Shown here in pieces: positions 49,353 to 60,306 of a stretch of 64,000 nt of DNA (position 1 is its first letter; each line of letters begins with the position of its first letter). A program made the translations under genes and the position numbers. The notes beneath the pieces are model-generated. The model worked only from the letters and a program-made list of their open reading frames with translations, ran no database searches and was not told the origin of the DNA. Origin of the DNA: Nitrosomonas sp. (GTDB lineage Bacteria > Pseudomonadota > Gammaproteobacteria > Burkholderiales > Nitrosomonadaceae); contig NZ_JADZAJ010000009.1 in NCBI RefSeq assembly GCF_020852615.1, positions 1 to 64,000 on the forward strand. The letters run 5' to 3'.

Positions 49353-50420
49353 TCAGAATCCGTAACCGATATTGAACAGGTAACGGGTATCAAACTTCTC
49401 CTTGCCAGGCGCAGGTCTGCTGAAATAATCCACTTGTATCTCATTAACAATCTGGAATCCGTACCATAGTGGCACACGAATGCCGGTGCGAGTGCGGATG
49501 AAGAGATCGCTGGCAGCCAGCCCTTCATGCATGTGAAAAAGCTGCACGGCTCTGTTCCAGAACCATTGATCATAACGGGTGGACCAGCGACCGGCTACAT
49601 TGCTTCTATCCTTTATCCGGCTGCATGCACCGGGATCGGCAGGAAGCCTTTTCTGGCACTGATACGGATAGTCATAAAAGTCGACGTTAACATAATCCGG
49701 GCCGGCCTCGATGGATAAATTAAGATCATCCGTTGCAAAAATCTGGTAACCGGCACCAATACCGAATGCTGACCGCAATTTGATGTCCTGGAGGCGGTCA
49801 TTGGTAAACAGGCCATGTGCGTACCCGTACCACTGATCGTTGATGAAATGCGCATAATCTCCGTACAGCTGGAAGTTGCGTGCATTGAGCACGGTTTCCT
49901 TGCTGCCGCTGGAATCCCTTGATTTACTGTCCGCGTAATTAAACTGCCCCCCGAAAGAAACCCGGTCATCCCGTCCTCTGACGATAAGATCGGTATTCAG
50001 GTTGTAGGACTGACGTTGTGTATTTCCGGAAAATATCGCACCACCCGCATTGATCTGACCGGAAAAGAATTTTTTATTGATTTCAGCAATTTCTGACAGA
50101 GGAATCGGCTCAGACTGATAGACCCCTTCCTTTCTGATTTTCAGTGTATTGTCCGGAGAGGTTTCTGTAACGCCTGTCATTTCCTCCTTGTTTTTAAACG
50201 TCAGTAATACAGGCTGATTCGTACTGAAACTTTCGATCGCACTCCACTTGACTGATATTTTGTCTGAATAGTCGGTTTTGATTTCAAGCGTACTGCCAGT
50301 TTTATTGATGATTGTTCCTGTAATTCTGTCGCCATTTTTAAGCAGTATTTCATCGGCTTTGGCTGTCAGCATAAAGGGAAGCAGGCATATGAGCAACACA
50401 ATTGGTAATTTTATTTTCAT
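49353..50420 (-). CDS. DUF481 outer-membrane protein (YdiY-like)
   Basis: A 355-residue exported protein. After a signal peptide (about 1-22, TAKADE) comes an SH3-like/LSm-like segment ILLKNGDRITGTIINKTG. From about residue 115 an outer-membrane beta-barrel of the DUF481 (YdiY) family follows, with alternating aromatic strands and a C-terminal aromatic residue (FNIGYGF). The family includes salt-stress-induced outer-membrane proteins; its function is unclear. It reads the same way as the efflux operon but is separated from it by a terminator. Confidence 0.88.
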   Translation of the reverse strand: MKIKLPIVLLICLLPFMLTAKADEILLKNGDRITGTIINKTGSTLEIKTDYSDKISVKWSAIESFSTNQPVLLTFKNKEEMTGVTETSPDNTLKIRKEGVYQSEPIPLSEIAEINKKFFSGQINAGGAIFSGNTQRQSYNLNTDLIVRGRDDRVSFGGQFNYADSKSRDSSGSKETVLNARNFQLYGDYAHFINDQWYGYAHGLFTNDRLQDIKLRSAFGIGAGYQIFATDDLNLSIEAGPDYVNVDFYDYPYQCQKRLPADPGACSRIKDRSNVAGRWSTRYDQWFWNRAVQLFHMHEGLAASDLFIRTRTGIRVPLWYGFQIVNEIQVDYFSRPAPGKEKFDTRYLFNIGYGF

Positions 50421-50822
50421 TTTCGCTATTTTGTTGTTGGAGTGATCCTGATACGTGATTTTAGGCGGAATATGACTGATGAATGCGAGTTAAACGTTAA
50501 GACTTTATCAGACAAAATCTGTTTTCGGAAATAAAAAATCCGGAGGGTGGCTGGTTCTTTGCCTGCAGGATTTGTTTACAGCAGTTTACCGTGTTGTGAT
50601 ACTGGAGATGAAAGGAGTGGAAAAAAATCAGGGCTCGTAGAGAGGATTCCCGGAGGGTCTGATAATAACTCTCTGCTGATGACGGATTGTAAGGTCAGGG
50701 AGGGGAAGGCTTCCCGGAGATATTTTTCCTGACCCTGAACAGGGTGGCTGTAATCTCCGGGATATCCGGAAACAGATGAATCAGAATTTACTGACCGGGT
50801 GGTTTATTGAGAAAGTAGCAAC
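50421..50822. other. Intergenic region between DUF481 and pnp
   Basis: A 402-base gap without a convincing gene; a 61-codon frame at 50547-50732 shows no family pattern and no good start. The part near pnp holds the stem-loop described separately. The motif CCCGGAG recurs at about 50650 and 50713. The promoter of the DUF481 gene should lie in its left portion, but no clear hexamers were assigned. Confidence 0.5.
50713..50761 (-). terminator. Nested stem-loop downstream of pnp
   Basis: CCCGGAGAT (50713-50721) pairs perfectly with ATCTCCGGG (50753-50761). Inside it a second hairpin forms, ACCCT-GAAC-AGGGT (50732-50745). The structure starts 62 bases after the pnp stop on the minus strand. There is no U-run, so termination may be Rho-dependent, with the fold protecting the 3' end. 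Confidence 0.5.
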
Positions 50823-52946
50823 CTATTTCTCAGTATTTTCTGAATTATCTGCGGTTTCTGCAGCAATATTGGCTGCTTTCATGCTAAGTCTAAGCCGACC
50901 TTTCTCATCTGCTTCCAGTACTTTGACACGTACGATCTGTCCTTCCTTAAGATGATCCGCAACACTTTCGACACGTTCGTTAGCAATCTGAGAAATATGG
51001 AGAAGACCATCTTTGCCAGGTAAAACGCTGACAATGGCACCGAAATCTAACAGTTTAAGTACGGTTCCTTCGTAAATTCTGCCAACTTCAACATCTGCGG
51101 TAATATCCTCGATGCGCTTCTTCGCCTGCTCCCCTCCTTCGCTGCTGACGCAGGCAATTGTTACGGAGCCGTCATCCGTTATGTCAATAGTCGTTCCGGT
51201 TTCTTCGGTCAGTGCGCGTATTACTGCGCCTCCTTTACCAATGACATCACGGATTTTTTCCGGATTGATTTTGAATTTAATAATGCGCGGAGCATGGGCC
51301 GAGATATTTTCCCTTGCGATCGGGAGGGATTGTTTCATGATTTCCAGGATATGCAGCCGCCCTTCTTTTGCCTGGAGCAATGCAACCCGCATGATTTCCT
51401 TTGTGATTCCCTGGATTTTGATATCCATCTGCAGAGCGGTGATGCCGTGCTCGGTACCTGCCACCTTGAAGTCCATATCACCCAGATGATCTTCGTCACC
51501 GAGAATGTCCGTCAGTACAGCAAACCGGTTTCCTTCCTTGATCAGACCCATTGCGATACCGGCCACGTGCGCTTTCAGAGGTACACCCGCATCCATGAGT
51601 GAGAGGCACCCGCCACAGACGGAAGCCATTGAGCTTGAGCCGTTTGATTCGGTCACTTCCGAAACTACACGCATGGAATAACCGAATTCTTCCACAGGCG
51701 GTATAACTGCGAGCAGTGCACGTTTGGCCAAGCGTCCGTGGCCGATTTCACGCCGTTTCGGTGTTCCCACTCTACCGGTTTCGCCTGTGGCGAAAGGCGG
51801 CATATTGTAGTGAAGCATGAAGCGCTCGGAATAATCTCCCTGGAGTGCATCGATTTTCTGTTCGTCGCGTGCGGTTCCCAGCGTGGTGACAGCAAGTGCC
51901 TGTGTTTCACCGCGCGTGAACAGTGCAGAGCCGTGGGTACGGGGCAACACGCCATGGCGAATTGTGATTGGGCGAACAGTGCGAGTCCCGCGACCATCAA
52001 TCCGGGATTCACCATCAAGAATACTGTTACGCACTATTCTGGCTTCCAGTGCAAAACCAATTTCTCTGACCGCCTGTTCACCGGGGCCATCTTCCGTACC
52101 AGCTTTCAATTCGGTAAAGACTCGCTGCCAGATTTCGCCAATAGCCTCGGTTCTGGCTGATTTCTGTTTTATCCGGAATGCATTGCGTAAATCGGCTTCT
52201 GCCAGTTGAGTCACTTTCTCGATCAGTGATAAATCTTTTTCAGCCGGCTGCCAGTCCCAGGCAGTTACACCTGTTTCATCAGCCAGTTCGTTGATCATGC
52301 TGATCACCTGCTGCATTTGGTCATGTCCGTAGGTTACGGCACCAAGCATGATATCTTCGGAAAGCTCATTGGCTTCTGATTCGACCATCAGCACAGCTTT
52401 CTGTGTGCCTGCCACCACGAGGTTGAGCTGGGATTCCCTGAGCTGGGTGGTGGTGGGATTAAGAATGTATTCGTTATTGATATAGCCTATGCGTGCTGCA
52501 CCGATAGGGCCATCGAAAGGGATGCCGGAGAGTGTCAGTGCTGCAGAGGCACCGATCACTGCAGGGATGTCAGCATCGATCTCAGTATCGGATGACAGTA
52601 CCATCGCAACAATTTGTACTTCGTTATAAAAACTGTCAGGAAAAAGTGGACGTATTGGGCGGTCGATCAGCCGGGATGTCAGTGTTTCTTTTTCAGAAGG
52701 ACGACCTTCGCGTTTGAAGAAACTGCCTGGAATACGGCCAGCGGAATAAAATTTCTCCTGGTAATCTACGGTGAGAGGGAAGAAATCCTGCCCGGGTTTG
52801 GCTTTTTTGTCACCTACTACAGTTACCAGCACAACCGTTTCATCCATGGAAACCATGACTGCACCATGTGCCTGTTTGGCAATTTCTCCAGTTTCAATGG
52901 TGAGCGTATGGCGCCCGTAGGTTATGCTTTTTTTTATTGGTTTCAA
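50823..52946 (-). CDS. pnp: Polynucleotide phosphorylase
   Basis: PNPase is a phosphorolytic 3'-5' exoribonuclease of the degradosome. The 707-residue protein has two RNase PH domains (about 10-215 and 310-545), an all-helical linker between them, then KH ([19 protein letters not shown], about 556-574) and S1 ([20 protein letters not shown], about 622-641) RNA-binding domains. The catalytic [16 protein letters not shown] is present. It follows rpsO on the same strand with stem-loops in between, the conserved rpsO-pnp arrangement whose leader is usually an autoregulation site. Confidence 0.98.
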   Translation of the reverse strand: MKPIKKSITYGRHTLTIETGEIAKQAHGAVMVSMDETVVLVTVVGDKKAKPGQDFFPLTVDYQEKFYSAGRIPGSFFKREGRPSEKETLTSRLIDRPIRPLFPDSFYNEVQIVAMVLSSDTEIDADIPAVIGASAALTLSGIPFDGPIGAARIGYINNEYILNPTTTQLRESQLNLVVAGTQKAVLMVESEANELSEDIMLGAVTYGHDQMQQVISMINELADETGVTAWDWQPAEKDLSLIEKVTQLAEADLRNAFRIKQKSARTEAIGEIWQRVFTELKAGTEDGPGEQAVREIGFALEARIVRNSILDGESRIDGRGTRTVRPITIRHGVLPRTHGSALFTRGETQALAVTTLGTARDEQKIDALQGDYSERFMLHYNMPPFATGETGRVGTPKRREIGHGRLAKRALLAVIPPVEEFGYSMRVVSEVTESNGSSSMASVCGGCLSLMDAGVPLKAHVAGIAMGLIKEGNRFAVLTDILGDEDHLGDMDFKVAGTEHGITALQMDIKIQGITKEIMRVALLQAKEGRLHILEIMKQSLPIARENISAHAPRIIKFKINPEKIRDVIGKGGAVIRALTEETGTTIDITDDGSVTIACVSSEGGEQAKKRIEDITADVEVGRIYEGTVLKLLDFGAIVSVLPGKDGLLHISQIANERVESVADHLKEGQIVRVKVLEADEKGRLRLSMKAANIAAETADNSENTEK

Positions 52947-53077
52947 TTAGTAATCCTTCTTTGGTCAAGTCTTGCTCAAGATTAACTACAGATTAACTAC
53001 AAAGTCGCATTCAACTGCGGAGAGCCGGGGTTGTTCGGTTTCGCGTGAGGATGCTCAACCGGGCAGGTTTTACAGCT

Positions 53078-53127
53078 TCGCAGTTATCTGCGACAGTTCG
53101 ACGGGGAGTCTGGTCGTACGCTCCCCG
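53078..53127 (-). ncRNA. Paired hairpins in the rpsO-pnp intercistronic RNA
   Basis: On the minus strand, CGGGGAG / CTCCCCG (53121-53127 with 53102-53108) forms a stem just after rpsO, and TCGCAG-ATAA-CTGCGA (53078-53093) forms a second hairpin. In E. coli, stem-loops in this position are cut by RNase III and allow PNPase to control its own synthesis. The first could also terminate rpsO transcripts in part. Confidence 0.5.
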
Positions 53128-53140
53128 CCAGATCCATTCC

Positions 53141-53410
53141 TTATTTCCTTAAACCGAGCCGTTCGATCAAAGTCCGATAGCCGTCGTTATTTTTTGATTT
53201 CAGATAATCCAGTAATTTGCGCCGGCGGCTAACCATGCGCAACAGGCCGCGGCGTGAGTGATGATCCTTGACATGTTCCTTGAAATGATTAACCAGATCA
53301 TTGATCCTGGCCGTCAGAAGGGCGACTTGCACCTCCGGCGAACCCGTATCTCCTGCTACCCTTTGATAATCCCGCATGACCTGACTTTTTCGATCAGTTG
53401 TTACCGCCAT
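53141..53410 (-). CDS. rpsO: Ribosomal protein S15
   Basis: An 89-residue small-subunit protein that binds 16S rRNA early in assembly. It contains the family signature [20 protein letters not shown] (split within 22-42), then [30 protein letters not shown]. Length is exactly typical. It has its own strong promoter and is followed by pnp. Confidence 0.99.
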   Translation of the reverse strand: MAVTTDRKSQVMRDYQRVAGDTGSPEVQVALLTARINDLVNHFKEHVKDHHSRRGLLRMVSRRRKLLDYLKSKNNDGYRTLIERLGLRK

Positions 53411-53458
53411 TTACGTTCCTCTGCTTGAAAATTGATCCATGTACTTAACTAGCCGGCG

Positions 53459-53487
53459 ATTTTACTCTTTAATGAAAATCTTGCCAA
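53459..53487 (-). promoter_or_regulatory. rpsO promoter
   Basis: On the minus strand the -35 is TTGGCA (53482-53487), the spacer is 17 bases and the -10 is TAAAAT (53459-53464). Each hexamer differs from consensus in one position. It lies 49 bases upstream of the rpsO start. Confidence 0.75.
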
Positions 53488-53701
53488 ATCAAATCAAGGT
53501 ATTGGAATGAGCTAATTTTTGCGTTACGAATGAATTGTGTCATTTTGATACACTCACACTCAATTTGACGCAAGTATCCTGGAGAACATATCCGTCACTG
53601 GTGATTTTCAATATACTCACCCTTTATTGTCGTCAGCAGCAGAATTTTGCCGGGTGTGACGCCTGGTACATTTATTTTATCCTGCCGGTGTATCTTATCC
53701 C

Positions 53702-54862
53702 ATGACCCAAGTCTATTTTGATCATAATGCCACCACCAGGGTGGATGACGCTGTTCTGGATGCGATGCTGCCTTATTTCCGGGAGCATTACGGTAATGCA
53801 TCCAGCGGTCACTCTTTTGGGCTGATAGCTCGCCGGGCGATTAATCGTGCACGTGAGCAGGTGGCACAGGCTGCAGGTGCCAGTCCGGCCCAGGTGATTT
53901 TTACCAGCGGCGGCACAGAGGCGAATAATCTGTTTATTCGTGGTGTATCAGACAGTCTGAAACCTTCTGTACTGGCAGTTAGTGCGATTGAGCATCCCTG
54001 CGTCATTCGTCCGGCACAAGCCCTGGCAAGGAAACGAGATGAGAAATGGCAGCTGCATTATCTGGCTGTGAATGCGGCAGGGCAGGTAAAAGTAAGTGAA
54101 GCTGCTGCTGTTTTTGCCACAACCCGCCCCGCGATGGTTTCAGTGATGTTTGCAAATAACGAAACCGGAGTGATACAGGATATTGCTTCGATCGCTGAGG
54201 CAGCCAGAGCACAAGGCAGCTGGATACACACAGATGCCGTACAGGCGTTTGGTAAAATCCCGGTGAATTTTACCGGGTTGGGTGTGCATGCTCTGACGTT
54301 GTCAGCGCATAAAATTTATGGACCCAAGGGAGCTGCGGCATTGATCGTTGATCCGCGCTTACCCCTCAAACCGATTATTGATGGCGGAGGGCATGAGAAC
54401 GGATTGCGCTCCGGTACTGAGAATGTGCCGGCGATCGTGGGGTTTGGTATCGCTTGTGAACTTGCCGCATCAAAAATGGTGGAATCTGCGGCAAAAACAG
54501 CAGCACTGCGTAACCATCTGGAGCAGGGTTTGCTGGCGGCGGGTGCTACAGTATTTGGATTGGATGCCCTCCGTTTGCCCAATACCTGTTATTTTGCGCT
54601 GCCGGATATTGAAGGAGATACGCTGGTGGTTCGTCTGGATAAAAAGGGATTTGCCGTTGCCAGCGGGGCCGCCTGTTCCAGTGCAACACCAGGTAAAAGT
54701 CATGTGCTGGAAGCAATGAATGTGCCGCCCATTCTGGCACGGTGTGCGGTGCGCGTCAGTCTGGGGCCGGATAACACCTCAGCAGAGGTGGATGCGTTTC
54801 TTACAGCGGTCAGACATATCGTGGATGAGTTGAAGGCAATGAACGCACTTTTTAACGTGTGA
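53702..54862 (+). CDS. Class V aminotransferase, cysteine desulfurase (NifS/IscS) type
   Basis: A 386-residue PLP enzyme. The start VYFDHNATTRVDDAVLDAM, the PLP-binding Lys204 (LSAHKIYGPKG) and the catalytic-loop Cys325 (ASGAACSS) are those of cysteine desulfurases, which supply sulfur from cysteine. No iscU, iscR or fdx gene is near; instead it is the first gene of a packed cluster with a nucleotidyltransferase, HIT, desaturase and phosphoglycerate mutase. A dedicated sulfur-transfer or aminotransfer step in that pathway is possible. No clear Shine-Dalgarno precedes the ATG. Confidence 0.88.
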   Translation: MTQVYFDHNATTRVDDAVLDAMLPYFREHYGNASSGHSFGLIARRAINRAREQVAQAAGASPAQVIFTSGGTEANNLFIRGVSDSLKPSVLAVSAIEHPCVIRPAQALARKRDEKWQLHYLAVNAAGQVKVSEAAAVFATTRPAMVSVMFANNETGVIQDIASIAEAARAQGSWIHTDAVQAFGKIPVNFTGLGVHALTLSAHKIYGPKGAAALIVDPRLPLKPIIDGGGHENGLRSGTENVPAIVGFGIACELAASKMVESAAKTAALRNHLEQGLLAAGATVFGLDALRLPNTCYFALPDIEGDTLVVRLDKKGFAVASGAACSSATPGKSHVLEAMNVPPILARCAVRVSLGPDNTSAEVDAFLTAVRHIVDELKAMNALFNV

Positions 54863-54883
54863 ATATAAAGAGGGAAAGAGTAA

Positions 54884-55714
54884 TTGAATAAACCCGAGGT
54901 TGGAGATGATGAGCAGGCGGATGATTTTCCCGCCAAAGCGATCATTCTGAGCGCAGGGCAGGGCAGGCGACTGTTACCTCTGACAGAAAATACACCCAAA
55001 TGCCTGCTGCCGGTATCAGGTAAGCCGGTCATTGCATGGCAGATAGATGCGTTACTGGCAAATGGCATCAGAGAGATTGTGATTGTGGCTGGTTTTCAGA
55101 TTGCTAAAGTGGAGGCGCTGATTGCTGAACACTATCATGATTATTCGAACATCAGGGTTTTGTTTAATCCCTTTTATGAAGTGGCGGATAACCTTGCCAG
55201 CTGCTGGATCGCGCGTAACGAAATGCATGCCGGTTTTCTGTTGCTCAATGGAGATACATTGCTGGGAGGTAATCTGCTGTCGGGCTTGCTGCATACACAA
55301 GTAATGCCAATTACGCTGTGTATCGATTTCAAGCCGGAATTTGATGATGATGATATGAAGGTGCAGCTTGGTTTACAGGGGCAGGTCAGGCAGGTCAGTA
55401 AAAAGCTGTCTGCTGAGGAAACCGATGCGGAATCCATCGGCCTGATTCGTTTCAGCAGAAAAGGTGCCCGGTTTTTCCGTGAAGCCGTAGAGCAGGCACT
55501 GCGTGAACCGGAGAAGCTCGGATCATGGTATCTGGCAATCATCAGTGCATTGGCCGGGCAAGGAATAGTAAACAGCTATTCTGTTGCCGGGAGTCACTGG
55601 TGTGAAATCGACTTCATTCAGGATTTACAGAAAGCGGAAAGCTGTTTTACCCGTGAAGAAGCAGATACGGCGGATCAATCCCGGTCTGGCCAGCTATTTC
55701 AGATGCCCGGGTGA
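54884..55714 (+). CDS. NTP-transferase-family nucleotidyltransferase (LicC/PntC-like)
   Basis: A 276-residue nucleotidyltransferase. The nucleotide-binding loop is AIILSAGQGRRLLPLT (about 19-34) followed by PKCLLPVSGKPVI. A metal-binding Asp lies in LLLNGDTLL (near 125) and a second acidic motif in CEIDFIQD (near 242). This is the pattern of small cytidylyltransferases that activate phosphocholine or aminoethylphosphonate, or of sugar-1-phosphate nucleotidyltransferases. The start is TTG 54884 with AGGGAAAGAG upstream. It follows the desulfurase gene by 21 bases and precedes the HIT gene by 15. Confidence 0.8.
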   Translation: MNKPEVGDDEQADDFPAKAIILSAGQGRRLLPLTENTPKCLLPVSGKPVIAWQIDALLANGIREIVIVAGFQIAKVEALIAEHYHDYSNIRVLFNPFYEVADNLASCWIARNEMHAGFLLLNGDTLLGGNLLSGLLHTQVMPITLCIDFKPEFDDDDMKVQLGLQGQVRQVSKKLSAEETDAESIGLIRFSRKGARFFREAVEQALREPEKLGSWYLAIISALAGQGIVNSYSVAGSHWCEIDFIQDLQKAESCFTREEADTADQSRSGQLFQMPG

Positions 55715-55729
55715 TCCGGAGGAAAAGCC

Positions 55730-56203
55730 ATGAGTGTGGAAATATTTAATGGCACCATGCAAAAATTTGGTGCACCAGATACAGTTATCTGCCAGTTTAA
55801 ATACTGGAGCGTGCTGCTGCGCCCGGCTCAGCTTACCCTGGGTGCTTTGGTTCTGGTTGCGCATGAACCGGTACAAAGCTTTTCTGCTTTGAGCAGCGTC
55901 AGTTTTGCAGAACTGCAGATAGTGACTGGCAAAGTCGACTCCGCTCTGAAAAAAACCTTTCAGTATGACAAGCTGAATTATCTGATGTTGATGATGGTTG
56001 ATCCTGATGTCCATTTTCATGTTATCCCCCGCTATGCACAGGCCAGGGAATTTGCCGGCAAAGTTTTTTATGATGCCGGCTGGCCGGGTGTGCCTGATTT
56101 CAGCAAAATCAATGAAACCGGTAAAGAGATGAACCAGCAGATAATCAGTCAGCTGATCTCCTGCCGGGAATTTTCCCGGGAAACAGGTTGCCATGGCGGA
56201 TAA
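55730..56203 (+). CDS. HIT-family protein
   Basis: A 157-residue histidine-triad fold protein. The active-site region is VHFHVIPRYA (94-103), with a His-x-His-x-x-Pro arrangement close to that of HIT nucleotide hydrolases and Ap4A phosphorylase/GalT-like transferases. Earlier residues YWSVLLRPAQLTLGALVLVAHEP (about 25-47) form the nucleotide-binding strands. HIT enzymes hydrolyse or transfer nucleotidyl groups, so it could act on the nucleotide-activated product of the preceding enzyme. It overlaps the desaturase gene by eleven bases, so they are co-translated. Confidence 0.85.
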   Translation: MSVEIFNGTMQKFGAPDTVICQFKYWSVLLRPAQLTLGALVLVAHEPVQSFSALSSVSFAELQIVTGKVDSALKKTFQYDKLNYLMLMMVDPDVHFHVIPRYAQAREFAGKVFYDAGWPGVPDFSKINETGKEMNQQIISQLISCREFSRETGCHGG

Positions 56204-57272
56204 CGCAACCCGGGCTCCATCTCAAATCGAGTTCCCGTTATACGAAGCACGTGCATTGGTACGTGACCTGATGACACCCGATCCTAAAATTTACTGGGTG
56301 GATTTTCTGTTTCATATTGTGCTGGGTTGGGCGGCTTTTGCCACAGCGCTTCATGCATCGTGGCTTTCCGGCTGGCAGATATTGTCTTATTGCGTGGCAG
56401 TATTAGCATTTTACCGTGCTGCCATTTTTATCCACGAGCTGGTTCATTTCGAACGCGGTACATTCAGACTGTTCCGGCTGGTATGGAACCTGGCTTGCGG
56501 TATCCCCTTCATGATTCCATCGTTTACCTATGATGGTGTGCATTACGATCACCATAAACCCGGGATTTACGGTACCAGTAAGGATGGGGAGTATCTCCCC
56601 TTTGCCACACAGCATCCATTGGGGCTGGTGGGGTATGTGCTGCTTTCGCTGATACTGCCGCTGCTGCTGGTAACGCGATTTTTATTGTTGACCCCGATTT
56701 CATATCTGATTCCGTCATTACGAAAAACGGTCTGGGAGCGTGCTTCTTCAATGACGATCAATCCTGCTTATATTCGTCAGCCGGATGCTGTCCGCAATGA
56801 TCGTTACTGGCAAATACAGGAACTGGCAGCTTTCTTGTTTGCAGCGACTGTTGTAAGCAGCGTGGCACTGGGAAAGCTGTCCTGTCAGGTATTGCTGCTC
56901 TGGTATGCGGTTGTTGTTGCGATCTTTATTCTGAATTCGCTGCGTACACTGGCCGCCCACGCTTATCGCCATGAGGGGGATGACAGCCTGACACTGGTCG
57001 GGCAGTATCTGGATTCGGTCAATATCCCCGGTAATTTTCTGACTGCATTATGGGCCCCGGTCGGGTTGCGCTACCACGCCACACATCACCTTTTCATGAG
57101 CCTGCCCTACCATAACCTGGGGAAAGCACACCGGCGGCTTGTGCGGGAGTTGAGTCAGAAAGAGCTGATTATGCAAACCAACCGTAACGGCTTGTGGCAT
57201 GCGCTCAGGCAAATCTGGCGGGAAGCCGCCACAGCAACCGTAACCAAAACAACGCATAAGGCGGATAACTGA
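56193..57272 (+). CDS. Fatty-acid-desaturase-type membrane di-iron enzyme
   Basis: A 359-residue integral membrane protein with the three histidine boxes of membrane desaturases and hydroxylases: HELVH (81-85), HYDHH (117-121) and HATHH (295-299). About four to six membrane helices surround them. Such enzymes introduce a double bond or hydroxyl into a lipid acyl chain or sterol/carotenoid-like substrate, using O2. Its start overlaps the end of the HIT gene. Its place between a HIT protein and a phosphoglycerate-mutase-like protein is not one I recognise; the substrate is unknown. Confidence 0.88.
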   Translation: MADNATRAPSQIEFPLYEARALVRDLMTPDPKIYWVDFLFHIVLGWAAFATALHASWLSGWQILSYCVAVLAFYRAAIFIHELVHFERGTFRLFRLVWNLACGIPFMIPSFTYDGVHYDHHKPGIYGTSKDGEYLPFATQHPLGLVGYVLLSLILPLLLVTRFLLLTPISYLIPSLRKTVWERASSMTINPAYIRQPDAVRNDRYWQIQELAAFLFAATVVSSVALGKLSCQVLLLWYAVVVAIFILNSLRTLAAHAYRHEGDDSLTLVGQYLDSVNIPGNFLTALWAPVGLRYHATHHLFMSLPYHNLGKAHRRLVRELSQKELIMQTNRNGLWHALRQIWREAATATVTKTTHKADN

Positions 57273-57317
57273 CGTGGCTGTAGTGCCCTTCCTGTTTCAG
57301 AAAAACCGCAACCGCTT

Positions 57318-58049
57318 GTGAATAAGCCTCAGGAATTAACCCGGCTGGTATTACTTCGCCATGGGCAAAGTGTCTGGAATCAGAAACGGCGTTTTACGGG
57401 GTGGGGGGATGTTGCACTGAGCCTGCAAGGTGAAGCAGAAGCCAGAAGGGCGGGCCGATTACTCAAACAGGCGGATTTTACATTTGATGCCTGTTTTTGC
57501 TCGGAGTTAAGGCGCGCTAACGATACACTTGCTTCCGTGCAGCTGGAAATGGGGTTGCCTCAACTTCCGACATACCGGACCTGGCGGCTGAATGAACGTC
57601 ATTACGGTGCACTGGAAGGTATGCGCCCCTGGGCTGCCGTCTGCAGGTTTGGTATCTGGCCGGTGCTGAAAACCCAGATAGGGTTCGATACCGTTCCTCC
57701 TTTGCTGACACTGGACGATCCACGGGCACCCGTGAACCAGCCGCGCTACAGAGCGGTTGATCGTGCGCAACTTCCGCTGGCGGAAAGCATGCAACAGGCA
57801 CTGGAGCGGGTAAAGCCTTTCTGGGAGGAAACCGTTGTGCCGGAGATAATGCAGGGGAAACGTTTACTGATTGTTTCGCACCAGGGGCTTCTGAAACTGC
57901 TGGTTATGCAACTGGAAGGACTGACAGGCGCACAGGTGATGCGCCTGTCGATTGCAACTGCCCGCCCGCTCTGTTATGAGCTGGATAACGCACTCAAACC
58001 GGTAAAGCGTTACTATTTGTCGGAACAGAACGGCGCTCAAGATCTTTAA
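57318..58049 (+). CDS. Divergent phosphoglycerate mutase-like histidine phosphatase (GpmA type)
   Basis: A 243-residue protein of the histidine phosphatase superfamily. Motif 1 is LLRHGQSVWNQKRRFTGWGD (15-34, catalytic His17), and ERHYGALEGM (residues near 94-103) follows as in cofactor-dependent GpmA. The C-terminal half departs from GpmA: the second catalytic His is in VSHQGLLKLLV instead of AHGNSLR, and the middle segment lacks the usual insert. It may be a phosphatase or mutase for a three-carbon or sugar phosphate. The start GTG 57318 has no clear Shine-Dalgarno. It is the last gene of the five-gene unit. Confidence 0.85.
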   Translation: MNKPQELTRLVLLRHGQSVWNQKRRFTGWGDVALSLQGEAEARRAGRLLKQADFTFDACFCSELRRANDTLASVQLEMGLPQLPTYRTWRLNERHYGALEGMRPWAAVCRFGIWPVLKTQIGFDTVPPLLTLDDPRAPVNQPRYRAVDRAQLPLAESMQQALERVKPFWEETVVPEIMQGKRLLIVSHQGLLKLLVMQLEGLTGAQVMRLSIATARPLCYELDNALKPVKRYYLSEQNGAQDL

Positions 58050-58093
58050 CTCAGCCGATTCAGCTCAAACCGCGGCCCAAACCGGGAAGTAGG

Positions 58094-58780
58094 TTACTTG
58101 TTATCCCGGTTGGTTTGATGGGTAATGCCGGATAAAACCCCGGTAGAAATCTTGTACAGAAGATCTGCCGTTGTTTGTGTGAGCTTTATTCCCGCCTCAA
58201 ATTGCGCACGTCCGGTCGATGCCATCTGATGCGCAAAAACAGCCAGCGTATCTTTAAGTTGCGTACCGACTGCGGTACCGTTGTGTTGCGCATGCACCAG
58301 TAAGTCCTTCAGCGTTTCTGCAATTAAACCCTGTGTGGCCGTGGCTGCATGTTTTAACGTATCCAGAAATACGCCTTCCAGGTCTTTGAGGTCTGCCTGA
58401 GTTTTGGTCAATTCACTGTCAGAAAACTGCTTTGCCTTGCTTGCCGCCTCTTCCAAAGCCAGTTTGGAGGCACCGGCCAGTTGCGCAAAAGCGGTATCCA
58501 GTCCGCTGACTGCCTGGCTGATTTGGGATTGTGCTGCCTGAGATTGCTCGCCGGCTTGAGTCATTTTCTGCTGAGCTCCTTCTTGTGCACCTTTCACAAC
58601 TGCGGTGGCGATCTGTTTCAGGGATTCAATATCCAGACCGTTGGAATGTATTGCCTTGAGTGTGAGACTCCTGACAGCACTCTCAACATCACCGCCATGC
58701 GTGATTGCTTCCCTGACATCTGCAGTAAGCTGGGCGACATCTTTTTCCGGTTGGGGGGCACCCTGATTATTGTTTTGCAT
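58094..58780 (-). CDS. Coiled-coil protein of unknown function (DUF6781-like)
   Basis: A 228-residue, almost entirely helical protein without a signal peptide, rich in Ala, Gln and Thr (AGEQSQAAQSQISQAVSGL, LALEEAASKAKQFSDSEL). The pattern resembles phasin-like or apolipoprotein-like amphipathic helices, as in proteins that coat storage granules or membranes. Its family appears restricted to betaproteobacteria, from memory. It lies between the five-gene cluster (convergent) and serS (same strand, upstream). Function unknown. Confidence 0.75.
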   Translation of the reverse strand: MQNNNQGAPQPEKDVAQLTADVREAITHGGDVESAVRSLTLKAIHSNGLDIESLKQIATAVVKGAQEGAQQKMTQAGEQSQAAQSQISQAVSGLDTAFAQLAGASKLALEEAASKAKQFSDSELTKTQADLKDLEGVFLDTLKHAATATQGLIAETLKDLLVHAQHNGTAVGTQLKDTLAVFAHQMASTGRAQFEAGIKLTQTTADLLYKISTGVLSGITHQTNRDNK

Positions 58781-58826
58781 CAGAAATCTCCTTTACGAAT
58801 GGTTAATACTGGCAAATACAGTGTGA

Positions 58827-60293
<1,467 letters not shown>

Positions 60294-60306
60294 TCAGCAG
60301 CGTTGC

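Noticed and set aside
50547..50732. 61-codon frame between DUF481 and pnp
   Set aside because: Low-complexity composition, no motif, and the region is better explained by RNA structure next to pnp.
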